Shown here: one piece after another, positions 24,602 through 35,162 of the stretch | Layout of the letters: each line of letters begins with the position of its first letter | Position numbering within the stretch: position 1 is the first letter of the stretch | Source: Cranoglanis bouderius | Taxonomy: Eukaryota > Chordata > Actinopteri > Siluriformes > Cranoglanididae | Assembly: GCA_023630585.1 (NCBI GenBank) | Contig: CM042556.1 | Location: 468,501-532,500 of the forward strand | Direction: 5' to 3' | Length of the DNA: 64,000 nucleotides | The notes under the pieces: generated by a model | Database searches by the model: none | What the model saw: the letters and a program-made list of their open reading frames with translations, nothing else | Told to the model about the DNA's origin: nothing | Made by a program: the position numbers and the translations under genes

Positions 24602-25958
24602 TACATGCTCACCCAACTGGAGAAGATGACTGTCACACAAGCAGAAGTGGACACCACCACGGTACCAAACGGTTCCTGGGAGCTTTGCTCAGGACCGCCG
24701 CTGCTGTCAGAACCCTGTTCAACATTGGCATGTCTAGCATCAATGCAGTGAGCCTAGCCACCGTAAGGCAACATGTAGCTGAAATTCAGACTGAGATTCC
24801 ACAGCTTAGAGAACAACTTGCAACCCAGAGTATAACCCTGCAGACCATCGGCAAATCATTGAAAGGCACTGTGGTGGTCCTCAATACTCACAGTGTCCTG
24901 CTGAACCAAACTGTGAACTCAATGAAGCAGTTGTTTTCAGTCTTGCAAAATGATTTTGCCCAAACTCAGCTGGTCAATCCCTGATGACAGACGTGCTGCG
25001 GGAGGTGAGCTCCTCCATTGACAGCTTGGCCATGGGTAGGATTCCATCATATCTGAGCCTCGTGCAATCTGTACTGGCCTCTGCCACTACCAGCCCAACT
25101 GACCTTCTTCAAGCCCACCTCGCCTACTCTCTGGGTAGTCCCCTACACGTTGACCCCGAACAAGGTGAGGTGGCCTTCCTCCTAAATCTACCCATCATCG
25201 AATCAAACAACATCTACAGACTCAAAGACATTGACAGTGTCGGGTTTTGGCGAAGTAACTCCCATATCAAGATACACACCCCAGATGTGGTGGCCTACCA
25301 TGACAGCAACACACAGCTATACCTGGCCCCAAACCTGTGCATGTGTACTTTAACCAAAGACATTCACTACCTCTGCCTTAGCAAGCCTTTCCTCAGAGAT
25401 AACACTGAAGGAATTTGTGGATTGCAGCCGATGAGGAGCGACACACGCTGCCCCGCTGAGGCCAAACCTCGCACCCAAGTCATTGGAACACAAGCCGAGA
25501 TTGTGGATAATCGGTGGCTTGTCAACACTCTCGCATGTACAGCCACCCTGACTTACGACCGGCATGACACTGCCACCCATGTCAGCCTGCCCAACCAGAG
25601 CCTGTGGATTCAAGTACCAAAGGGTGCCATCCTCCACCTTGATGATCTGGCATTGTACCATCTCCCGAGTGAAGAGTACTGGTCAGAGCTGGGAATCCCC
25701 TCCTTCTTCAAGAACCACAACTTTACCCTAGATCCAGAACTGGAACTGAGGGTTGAGCAAAGGGGGACCCAGCTAATTGACCTTACTCCTTTTGATACAG
25801 CCCTCCAAGTACTGTCCTGACTGCCCAGCCCGACCAATTCACCTGTGGTCCAAGCTTGGACCGCCGCCGACACGGCACTCTGCATCTCTATGGCAATAGG
25901 GTACACCCTGACGCTAGGCCTGGCCTTCACCCTGTTAAAACGGCTCAACACGACATGA
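24602..25958 (+). pseudogene. env: Provirus envelope glycoprotein remnant
   Basis: The first part (to 24984) has a hydrophobic Gly/Ala-rich stretch after a basic pair (KRFLGALLRTAAAVRTLF) that looks like a fusion peptide. A long coiled coil of heptad type follows (about 24750-24970). A one-base frameshift at about 24980 moves the rest to the frame 24984-25820, a Cys-containing ectodomain (LCMCTLTKDIHYLC, EGICGLQPM, TRCPAE). An in-frame stop at 25818-25820 is followed in the same frame by a transmembrane segment (ALCISMAIGYTLTLGLAF) and a short tail ending at 25958. The N-terminal surface part was not found, so the gene is both truncated and interrupted. Membrane fusion is the inferred role. 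Confidence 0.65.
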
Positions 25959-26193
25959 AAATCCATGGACAGGTGTATGGCCACCCTTCCTTGAGGCTTC
26001 AAACGAAACCCATGGAAAGGAGGTACCCAAACAGAGTCCATGCCAAACCTCATCAAGATGGACCCTCAGCCTAAGGAACCAAAGGCTGAGGACAATTAGG
26101 AGCCGCCCGCTAATCGATCAGTGTGATCCACTTGCCATCTGACCATCATGATGACTGTCCCCCAACGATGTCCCCACCTGGACAGCGTTGGCT

Positions 26194-26207
26194 GAAAGGG
26201 GGGAAAC
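26194..26207 (+). promoter_or_regulatory. Provirus polypurine tract
   Basis: GAAAGGGGGGAAA lies immediately before the TGTAACG start of the 3' LTR. Polypurine tracts at this place prime plus-strand DNA synthesis in retroviruses. Confidence 0.75.
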
Positions 26208-27463
26208 TGTAACGTCTGGACTGGATCAAACTGGCCGGATGCTACACAGGACTCAGCAAAGCTTTTAACTTTTGCCCTTTCTAGGCAAATCACCAACCTG
26301 GCTCCAGCAAGTCTAAGAGTCTCCACCATTCCTAAGTGACTTCAAAGGTCTCTTGGACTGACCCCCTCCCCTTTCTCCAGGCACCAAGGGACAATCTGGC
26401 CACAGACACCCCCTTTTGGAATGTTGAATATGCAAACTCACCCATACACACACACCCAGGACTCATGCACACACATAACAGAACACTCCTTTAATTTAAC
26501 CCATAATTAAACTATGCCAGGATAGTATATGATGTATTCTTGTGTGTATCCATTGTTTGTCCAGTGTAATCAACCTAGTATGATTTTTAGTTAAGTTTAG
26601 AATAAGTTGAAATGCCTATAACCATGTGTAAGGATACCTCACTCTCTTAATGTCTTTCTACCCTATTGAATTTGGTCTTTAATTAATCCTCTCCTGATGC
26701 CCTGATTGATGACGCATACTATGTTATGATTGGATGCATTATGTTATGCTTTTTACTATACTTTGTAATAAGATGGTACTAATCTGATGCCACCCCAGAG
26801 ATGCAAATCAGGTCGTAAAGGGAGACAAAGGAAACCTTCTCCCTCCCAAAATTCACATTCAGAATTCATCAATTGCCCAAAGAGAGGTGTGGACTGGCTT
26901 GTCCTTAAAAGACAACGACACATGTTCCTCTTGCTCTTCTTCAGCCTCTTTCTTCAGCTCCAGTCCTCTTCTTGAGTCCTCTTCCTCTTTGCTTCTGCAC
27001 TCATCTTCCTGGCAAAACGCACTTTCAAGTTAACTCCATTCAAACTTCCTGCTAACGGCACGGAAGAAAGCAACGAACTCCAGCTCACGAATGCGCCAAA
27101 TCTCACATGCATCTGTAATTCAACACCGAAACAAATGCAAGTACCGTTCTAAATCGATCTCTAGATGCGTTTTAAGCTTATGCCCCTATTTAAGGTGATG
27201 TGATTCTTTGCTGGTTCTCAAGGTTAACTGTTTGTGTTGTTTGCCATTCTTGTATCTTCACCCCTTCTTTACTTTCATTTTCCTGTATATATGTATTATT
27301 TGCTTAGATCCAGTTGTATGTATTCCTAGTTTCATTCATTTATTAAAATCTATTATTTTCACACTTGATTGTCTCTGTTGCTCCTCATAAATAAGGTCAC
27401 TTTAATGTTTTGCTTTTCGTTACCCGCTTTGTTCTGTTAGGAATAGAACCGGAGAATTGTTCC
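26208..27463 (+). repeat. Provirus 3' LTR
   Basis: It starts TGTAACGTCTGG directly after the polypurine tract. From 26255 it matches the 5' LTR (10458 on) to about 27463, where both read GAGAATT(G/A)TTCC before diverging. The distal part found in the left copy is absent here, so the LTR is 3'-truncated or was cut by the neighbouring sequence. Confidence 0.8.
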
Positions 27464-28463
27464 CTGGGATAACCCAGCACTTTGGCTGTGAAAGCTACAC
27501 TTAGAAAAAAAAAGTCCCCGGCCCCTGGTATAATCAAGCCCCTGGTATGACCCAGCACCTGGGATTTATTATTTTTAATTTATTATTATTATTATTGTTA
27601 TTATTTTAAATAATATTACTTTGGAGGGGAAAAAAAAAACCCGCCGCAACGTGGCCCCTGGTATAACCCATCGCACGTGCAACCCAGAACTTGGAATGTG
27701 AAAGTGAAACTGGGTGAGGAACAGCCAAACACAGCCACACAAGGTTAGCAGTTGCTGAAGACAGTTTACTGTCAAAAGTCATACACTGTGGCAAGACTGA
27801 GCACAGCAACAAGGCAGAATGGATTACTGCATCAGCAAGCTCTCTCCCAGGCAAAAATTTCCAGCTTTACTATCTAGACTCTTTTGAAGAAGCACAAACA
27901 AACAGGCAACGTCGATGCGGCAGTTGGCTAAGCAAACTTAGCTGGCTATGCTAACGGCTATGCGGCCCAACTATGCACGTTGCAACTATGCTTCTTTAAC
28001 CAAGAGACATACACTTTTCTTGTGTTTTCCGGCATTTTTATTGCTTTATTGCACCACTGCCATGACCTCAGCAACCACCACCACCCTCTCTGCTTCCAGC
28101 AACACATCCTCTTCGTCCTTCGTTCGGTCAGGATGAGGGGACAACAGACACTTCCTGGCAAAAGTAAGTACAGTAACTCACATACATGTGTTATTTGCAA
28201 GTTGATTTTATGATCTCAGTCTACAAACAAGTGTTTATTTCCCTTGTAATTTCATTCTTTGTTTATTTATTTACAGAGATCCTCCAGCCTCATCCTTGTG
28301 GATCAAAATAAAAGAGGCTGGTCTGTACGAGAAGTTTCCAGAGAGTGCCAAGCTCTGGAAAAAAAAAGTACATGAATGAGAGCTTGATGGTTGTTAACTA
28401 CCAGCAGGAGGTAAGATCTCTTTTCACATCAATTCTCAGCAGACCCAGTTCAACAATGTTCCA
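27464..28463 (+). other. Unclassified DNA with splice-like signals
   Basis: The segment opens with repeated CCCTGG(G)ATAACCCAGCAC-type words and an (ATT)n run near 27580. From 27950 to 28410 there are candidate donors (CAAAA|GTAAGTACAG near 28160; CAGGAG|GTAAGAT near 28410) and an acceptor (TTATTTACAG|AG near 28275). Between them is a possible exon with KLWKKK in one frame. Donor and acceptor phases do not give one clean protein, so I treat it as a possible decayed multi-exon gene of a transposon, family unknown. Confidence 0.25.
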
Positions 28464-28742
28464 TACAGTATCTCACAAAAGTGAGTACACCCCTAACAGT
28501 TTTGTAAATATTTTATTATAACTTTTTATGGGATAACACTGACGAAATGACACTTTGCTACAATATAAAGTAGTGAGTGTACAGCTTGTATAACAGTGTA
28601 AATTTGCTGTCCCCTCAAAATAACTCAACACACAGCCATTAATGTCTAAACCGCTGGCAACAAAAGTGAGTACACCGCAGTGAAAATGTCCAAATTGGGC
28701 CCAAAATGTCAATATTTTGTGTGGCCACCATTATTTTCCAGC
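28464..28742 (+). mobile_element. Tc1-like transposon end
   Basis: A 280-bp fragment starting TACAGTATCTCACAAAAGTG and containing a second AAAGTGAGTACACC copy and TGTGGCCACCATTATTTTCC. These are the terminal and subterminal sequences of a common fish Tc1 family. No transposase coding remains. Confidence 0.75.
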
Positions 28743-29254
28743 CAGGTACATGAGTGGGTCAACCGAAAGATGATTAATGGAAGGTTTGTAATCGGCATAA
28801 GTCAACACAAAACATACAGATTGTGGCATTTGCGTTGTCCCAGGAGGAGGAAGCTGTAAGTTTTAGTTTGATGCAAAGTGTATACTGCTCACAATGTATT
28901 ACAGTCATGTAACTGTCTTTCTTGTTTTGACAGTGGTTCGACACTAGTTGTAGTACACCTGGAGGTGTACTACAAAAATATTCGGCCTAAATACGTCAAC
29001 GACGACAAATTAAGCCTCTGGAGCCTTACCCGGTGCACTGGCCATGCTGGGGCACCCACATTTAAACACACACCCTCCACCCCAGAACCAAACCCTCTCT
29101 CCACAGGCCGTAAACTGCACTGGCCCCTGTGATAACTGAGGCTGACCTGGGTTCCTGGGATAACCAAGGCTGACCCAGGCCCCTGGGATAACCAAGGCTG
29201 ACCAGGGCCCCTGGGCTAACCGGGAGGGTGCCGCTGACCCAGGCTGTTTCTTTT
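28743..29254 (+). other. Unclassified DNA ending in a ~30-bp minisatellite
   Basis: A possible exon (QVHEWVNRKMINGRFVIG, about 28743-28853) ends at a donor GTAAGTTTT. An acceptor TTTTGACAG lies at about 28935. The interrupting Tc1 fragment suggests this is the continuation of 27950-28410. At about 29122-29240 there are four degenerate copies of a GGCCCCTGGGATAACCAAGG-type unit, related in wording to the sequence at 27464-27570. Confidence 0.3.
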
Positions 29255-29340
29255 TAGTAACACTTACTTTTCCAGACTTTTGTTGCCCCTGTCCCAACTT
29301 TTTTGAGACGTGTTGCGGACATGAAATTCAAAATTTAGAA
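29255..29340. mobile_element. Short mariner-family end
   Basis: It contains CCTGTCCCAACTTTTTTGAG, the inner end sequence also seen in the 9232 and 61079 elements. It is only a remnant of less than 90 bp. Confidence 0.6.
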
Positions 29341-30285
29341 ATTTCATCTGGTCTTATATATAACTGAGTATCTTCAGCATAACAGTGGAAATTAACCCTG
29401 TGTTTTCTAATAATATTTCCAAGGAGCAGCATGTATAAAGAAAACAGCAGGGGGCCTAACACTGATCCTTGTGGCATACCATACTTTACTGCTTTTAAGT
29501 TAGAAAGTTCATCATTTAAACAAACAAAATGGTCGCGGTCAGACAGGTAGGATCTAAACCATTTTAATGCCTGTCCCTGAATACCAATGTAGTTTTGTAA
29601 TCTATCTAAGAGTATGTCATGATCTATAGTGTTGAATGCAGCACTAAGATCAAGTAAAAAAAGCAGTGAAATGCAGCCTTGGTAAGATGCTAGAAGGATG
29701 TCATTTGTAATTTTGACAAGTGCAGTCTCTGTGCTGTGATAGGGCCTGAAACCTGATTTCTTCATAGATACCATTATTCTGCAAAAAATGGGCATAATTG
29801 AGCAGACACAACTATTTCTTTAGTCATAAATTGAGCAAACACAACTATTTCTTTAGTCATAAATTGAAAGTTTGAGATTAGTCTGTAATTTGCTAGTTTA
29901 CTAGGATCTAGTTGTGGTTTCTTAATAACCACCAGCTTGAATGTTCTCCGGATGTGACCTAGAGATAAAGAGGCGTTAGTAATATTGAGAAGAGGCTCTC
30001 CTACAACAGGAAGCAACTCTTTCATTAGATTAGAGGGTATGGGATCTACTACACATGATTTTGATGTGTTGATAAGTTTTGTAAGCTCTTCCTGTCCAAT
30101 AGCGGTAAAGGACTGGAACTGTTCTTGGGAAACTATATTGGAGGCTAAAACCTGTGATGTTGCTGTTGATTGTACATTTCCAATTATATTCCTTATGCTT
30201 TCAATTTTCTCAATGAAGAAATCCATGAAGTCATTACTACTAAACTGTGTTGGAATATTCAGTTTGGGAGACATCTTATTCGAGT
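29341..30285 (-). pseudogene. LINE reverse transcriptase fragment (L2 group)
   Basis: The minus-strand frame at 30295-29774 encodes the region upstream of the palm (DFMDFFIEKIESIRN, DPIPSNLMKELLP). It then carries an 11-residue exact-length duplication, FMTKEIVVFAQ then FMTKEIVVSAQ, from a 33-bp tandem repeat at 29797-29862. The frame at 29795-29328 has HSTETALVKITNDIL, LLDLSAAFNTIDHDILL, YGMPQGSVLGPLLFSLYM and CYAEDTQLYI. The catalytic YADD is changed to YAED. The copy lacks both ends and is inactive. Confidence 0.8.
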
Positions 30286-30943
30286 TCAAGTTCAAGTTCA
30301 GTTTATTTGTATAGCACTTTTAACAATGGACATTGTCCCAAAGCAGCTTTACAGAAATATATAAATTCAGGACATAGATTTTAAATTCATGAATTTATCC
30401 CCAATGAGCAAGCCAGAGGCAACGGTGGCAAGGAAAAACTCCCTGAAACGATATGAGGATGAAACCTTAAGAGGAACCAGACACAAAAGGGAACCCATCC
30501 CCATATGGGTAACACTGGATAGTGCAATTATAAATAAATAAATCCCGTCTATAAATGTACCAATACTACATGGTCAAATAGTAGTTGTGAAACCATGAAA
30601 ATTCATTACAGTTTTTATATGAAGTCTGTTTTGTTGAACTTCACCACTGCTCACTGATGCAGACTTGAGTGCCAAACTGTTTGTGGCAATTGCAGTCCTA
30701 GCCATCATAGCATAACTGTTCATATGAATTGAGGTCCAAAGCCATCTTTATGGTTTTTAAGTGGTACCATCTCAATGATCTTTAGGCTGCACCGTGTGGG
30801 GCCATCCTCAGCAGCAGCATTTGACTTCCAAATGATGAGATCTCCAACCAGAAGTAGGGCATCAGGATGGATCAGGCAGGTCCAGAGAGCAGAAGGGGTC
30901 GGGATCACTGGCATCTCAGGAGTATTGTGTAGCTCGACAGAAG

Positions 30944-30983
<40 letters not shown>

Positions 30984-31490
30984 GAGAGAGCGAGAGAGAG
31001 AGAGAATTAATTAGGTATGCTTATTGTCCCGTAATGGTTAAGGACAATGTACTTTGCATGAGTGAAAGCAGGTACTCTGGCAAGACTAGCTATGACAGCA
31101 TAACTAAAAGGGAGAGCCAGAAGGTAACACAGACATGAGGGCTCCCTGGGACATAAGGCAGCCAGCCACTCCACCATCAACAAACCTGGGTGAATGCGTG
31201 AATGTGGGGGGGGCGACATCCAAACATCCCAGTTCACCACAACACTCTATGCCTGTGAGACCTCTAGATCTGAAAAAACTATTTACAAAAGGCTTGACTA
31301 AACAAATATGTTTTCAGCCTGGACTTAAACACTGAGACTGTGTCTGAGTCCCGAACACTAATTGGAAGGCTGTTCCATAACTGCGGGGCTTTGTTAGAGA
31401 AAGCTCTTCCCCCTGCTGTAGCCTCCACTATTCGAGGTACCAACAAATAGCCTGCACTTTTTGATCGAAGTAGGCATGGTGGATCATAAA
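30286..31490 (-). mobile_element. LINE 3' end (RT C-terminus, 3' UTR and tail)
   Basis: On the minus strand the end of an RT ORF (31480-31270; APQLWNSLPISVRDSDTV-like) is followed by a long 3' UTR. It ends at AAAAGTGCTATACAAATAAA and a (TTGAAC)n-type tail at 30286-30300. The UTR has CTCAGGGAGTTTTTCCTTG-type sequence typical of fish LINEs. It shares about 1 kb with 45760-46900, so both copies belong to one subfamily. A (GA)n array interrupts the UTR in both. Confidence 0.8.
30943..31005. repeat. (GA)n microsatellite within LINE 3' UTR
   Basis: A purine-only array. The related LINE copy has a shorter (GA)n at the same place (46425-46465), so the array is part of the LINE and has expanded here. 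Confidence 0.9.
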
Positions 31491-31689
31491 AGATCTAATT
31501 CTTTTTTCTTTTTATTTGTTTATTGAGATATTGTATTGAATAAAAACCTAGGAATGTTTTGGTTACTTTCTATGAGTTTACATATATACTCTGCCCTAGC
31601 AGTTTTTAGAACCTGTCTATAGCTAGACATACTGTCCTTCCATGCAATTCGAAAAACCTCTAGATTAGTTTTAAGTAAGAGATTAGGTG
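31491..31689. other. Short AT-rich spacer
   Basis: Nothing recognisable between the LINE and the next retroposon tail. Confidence 0.4.
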
Positions 31690-32065
31690 CTCACTCTGTG
31701 GTCTGTGTGGGTCCTAATGCCCCAGTATAGAGATGGGGACACTGTACTGTGAAAACAGCACCATCTTTCGGATGAAATGTTAAACCGGGCATGACTCTCT
31801 GTGGTCATTAAAAATCCCATGACACTTCTCATAAAAGAGTAGGGGTATAACCCCGGTGTCCTGGCTAAATTCCACCATTGGCCCTTATCTATCATGGCCC
31901 CCTAATAATCTCCATCCCTGAATTGGCTATGTCACTCTCCTCTCCACCAATAAGTGGTAGGTGTTCTGGCACACTATGGCTGCCGTCCCACCCTCCAGGT
32001 GGATGCTACACACTGGCGGTGGATTGAGGAGATTTCCCCCATACTATGTAAAGTGCTTTGAGTGC
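31690..32065 (+). mobile_element. Retroposon tail of RTE/Rex-like type
   Basis: It contains GTGGTCATTAAAAATCCCAT, AGAGTAGGGGTATAACCCCG, ATGGCTGCCGTCCCACCCTC and an end of GTAAAGTGCTTTGAG. These words occur in a widespread fish non-LTR element or SINE. No coding part is present. The exact family cannot be fixed by eye. Confidence 0.6.
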
Positions 32066-32089
32066 TTTAAACTGCTAACGTACTGTTAG

Positions 32090-33760
32090 CTAAGCTGGAC
32101 ACATATTTTGTCTACATGAAGGAACGTTCATACACAAAAACACTGTAGAACAATATCTGACAGTATCAGAAATTTTGAGTTGGGCTATGTTAGGCTCAAA
32201 TTTTGGCTCTCCCGAACTATCATAGGTAAAGCGTTTTGGAACTCGTTTAGTTCTCAGAGGCCTCCTGTAGTCTTTGTCGACTTCACTACATGCACCTTGT
32301 TCTGTGACACTCTCTACCTCATTTGAGAGTTCCTGTGCATCATCTGCATCCTCATTACACGAATCTACAGATCTAACCAACGTCTGTGTCTCATCTGAAA
32401 GTCTCAGAGGCACAATCCTTGTGTCAGAAACTCCAGATCCTTCAAACTCAACTCTTTCATCAGAGATCTCAGGACTCTAGAACATCATCATCAAAACTCA
32501 AACAACCATTTTGCGAGAATTCTTCCCTCCCAGGAATCACAGAATGAAACCAAGTTCCACATACATCAGAATCATTATCAGAGTCACCTTCAGAGTCATG
32601 AACATCTCTGGTTTCATCAACCTGTTTCTCAGCTAACTTCCCAATCTCAAGTTCTGAATGATGTTTCTGCTCTTTGTTCTCTCTCTTCCTCAATCATTTT
32701 TCTAGACCCTGAAACTACTTCAGTGACAGACTGTTGTCTCAAGTTCTGCCCAATGGGAAGGAGATGATTATGATGCAAAATCTTTACAGGTCCATTCTCT
32801 GGCTTTAAGCAGAACACAGGTGGGTCTAGAATCTGGCTTTGAACAATGTAAGACACAGAATTCCACCAGTCAGCCAATTTATGCTTTCCTTGCAGCCCTA
32901 AGTTCCGAATTAGAACTCGATCACCTGGAGCAAGATGTAAGTAATAGATTCTTTTATCATATCTTCTCTTGTTCCCCTCATTCTTCCTACCATCATTTTC
33001 CTGCATATGCAGCTTTAAACTCTTTTTGCATGTTCTTCATGTAACATTGGTTAGCCTTAGGGGAGGTTTCATCACTTGAAACACCAAAATTCAAGTCAAT
33101 GGGCAATCTGGCTTCCCTCCCAAACTTTAAAAAGTAAGGAGAAAACCCTGTTGCATCATTAAGGCTGCAGTTATAGACATGCATAAGATGACCAATGTGT
33201 TTGCTCCAGTGTTGTTTCTGCTTTGGGTCCAATGTTCCCAGCATATCAACAGAGTATGATTGAACTGTTCTGGTTGCAGATCACCCTGGGGGTGATATGG
33301 ACTTGTTCTGGACTTTTCTACACCCAGTATGTCCAAGAATTCAAGAATGAGCCGACTCTCAAAATCTGATCAGAGTGCATACATTTTGGCAGTCCATAAT
33401 GAATGAAGTATTTCTCCCATAGTACCTTGTCTACTGTGCATGCCTTCTGGTCCTTGGTGAAATGCTTGCGCATATCTGGTGTAATGGTCAGCGATTACAA
33501 GCACATGTTACTGCAGTCGGGCTCAATGGAAAGAAAATCCATACACACCAGATCCATTGGTCCACTACTGGATAGATGTGACAATGGTGCTACTCTTTTT
33601 GGTAATGTCTTCCTCTGCACACACCAAGAACAGGTCTGACAGTATCTCTCTACATCAGTCCTCATACGTGGTCAGTAGAACTGAACTGATCTTTCACAAA
33701 CCCATAGGTCTTGTCAAACCCTAAATGGCCAGAGTCATTATCTAATGACCTGAGAACTGT
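32090..33760 (-). pseudogene. pol: Gypsy integrase and C-terminal tail
   Basis: Minus-strand order: a CxxC pair in QTCSWCVQRK (about 33635) from the zinc domain. Core motifs follow: LVCMDFLSIEPD (first Asp, near 33550), CMHSDQ (second Asp, near 33380) and HPQGDLQPEQFNHTLL (the Glu, near 33290). Then come NDATGFSPYFLKFGREARLP and a GPY-like module (LAPGDRVLIRNLGLQGKHKLADWW, about 32940-32870). A polar acidic tail ends at 32090 with RPLRTKRVPKRFTYD. Frames at 33336, 33244, 33006, 32693 and 32413 must be joined, so there are at least four disruptions. There is no chromodomain. Confidence 0.75.
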
Positions 33761-34131
33761 GTCATGAACTTTTAGCAGCAACACCAACTGTTTACGTTTT
33801 TTATTTGTTTGACTCTTTACTGCAACAAAACATCACTCCAGCTACCATTTCTAACCTTTCCCACTCTCTCATTAACAGGGGAAAGTCCTTATGGGCTTTT
33901 CTGTTTACCTTGTTTGGGTCACCTACTTTAAACTTGCCTTCCGCAACTCACCAAAACTGGAATCCTCCTGCTGGGCTAATGACAGATCAGAAGAACTCAG
34001 CCTAGGAATAAGAGCAGTGTTCAACATGGTTAAGTTGCAATATGCTGTAGGGACTGATTATGGAGACCTCCACCAAAGAAGTGACAATTGCCCTGTTATT
34101 TGAAACATTGGACTTGTCAAACCCTGGAAGT
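33761..34131 (-). other. Gypsy pol linker, decayed
   Basis: Sequence between RNase H and integrase in the same element. No continuous frame is open, but spacing fits the connection between the two domains. Confidence 0.4.
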
Positions 34132-35131
34132 TTACACAAGGCTTTCTTTGTGTAGGACAAAGGAGATCTTTGTCCAACATTCGTCTCCCACCAGACTGCG
34201 GTGGGGACGACGGGACAAAGCATCTGCATCTATGTTTCGTTTACCAGGCCTGTACTTGAGACTGAAATCATACACAGGCAAAGCTGCTAACCACCCATGT
34301 CCTGCAACATCTAGTTTAGCAGACGTGAGAACATAAGTCAGTGGATTATTATTTGTCTGGACCTCAAACTTTACCCCATAGAGGTAGTCATGTAGCTTGT
34401 CGACGACAGCCCATTTCAATGCCAAAAACTCAAGTTTGTGCACAGGATAGTTCCTTTCTGCAGGCATTAGGCTTAGGCTGACAACAGGACGTAACCCTTG
34501 ACCTTGGTCTTGGTACAACACACCTCCCAGCCCTTCACAACAAGCATGTTGTGCAACCGTATTGAGTTACCATATGTGTTGCACACTGGGGGTCTGCAAA
34601 GGCCAACACAGGAGCCTGAGTAAGCCTATCTTTAAGCTCTGTGAAAGCAGCTTCACAGTTATCATTCCACCTGTTACCAAATGGATCAGATGAAGTAGAA
34701 CAGTTTTCCTGAGTTCTTTTCAGTTTTGTTGGTTTTCAGGTTTTTATTCGACAAGCAACCCTGCAACAGCTGATTCAGTGGTTAAGACACTTTAGAGTAT
34801 TCTCTTGCAAACCATCTATAATACCCACAGAAACCCAAAAAGGAGTGTAATTCCGTCACATTCTGAGGTCTGGGCCAGGATTTCACAGCCTCTATCTTAG
34901 AGGGATCAGTTGAGATACCATTCTGAGACATGATGTGACCCACATAGCTGACAGAGGTTTGACAAAACTTATATTTGTCTAATAAGAGTTTAAGTCCCTC
35001 ACTCTGCAACCTATCTAACACCTTGAGAAGCCATTCCTCATGCTCCTCCAAAGTTTTCCCAAAGATAATGAGATCATCCAAATACACCAGGACTTCCAAG
35101 AGGTTGATATCTCCAACTGTATTTTCCATTA
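34132..35131 (-). pseudogene. pol: Gypsy RT second half and RNase H
   Basis: The frame 35129-34782 begins ENTVGDINLLEV and has the catalytic LVYLDDLIIFGKT, then CQTSVSYVGHIMSQNGIS (thumb) and LHSFLGFCGYYRWF. After a broken stretch the frame 34521-34132 has RNase H/connection motifs: RNYPVHKLEFLALKWAV, NNNPLTYVLTSAKLDVAGHG and YRPGKRNIDADALSRRP. It continues exactly from the first RT half at 37480-37900, separated only by the inserted LINE plus Tc1. Confidence 0.8.
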
Positions 35132-35162
35132 AGAAGAAGAAGGAGAAGTTGTTTTACTTATA

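Larger units (their letters stand above)
10458..27463 (+). mobile_element. Decayed retrovirus-like provirus (endogenous retrovirus)
   Basis: Two directly repeated LTRs (10458-11803 and 26208-27463) bracket gag, protease, RT, RNase H, integrase and env remnants in retroviral order. The total is about 17 kb, of which 3.8 kb is a LINE insertion and 0.2 kb a SINE. Every coding region has stops or frameshifts. The left LTR lacks its first ~47 bp and the right LTR lacks its distal part. Two successive RNase H-like regions after RT point to a vertebrate-retrovirus layout rather than a simple Ty3/gypsy one. The exact genus cannot be assigned by eye. Confidence 0.8.
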
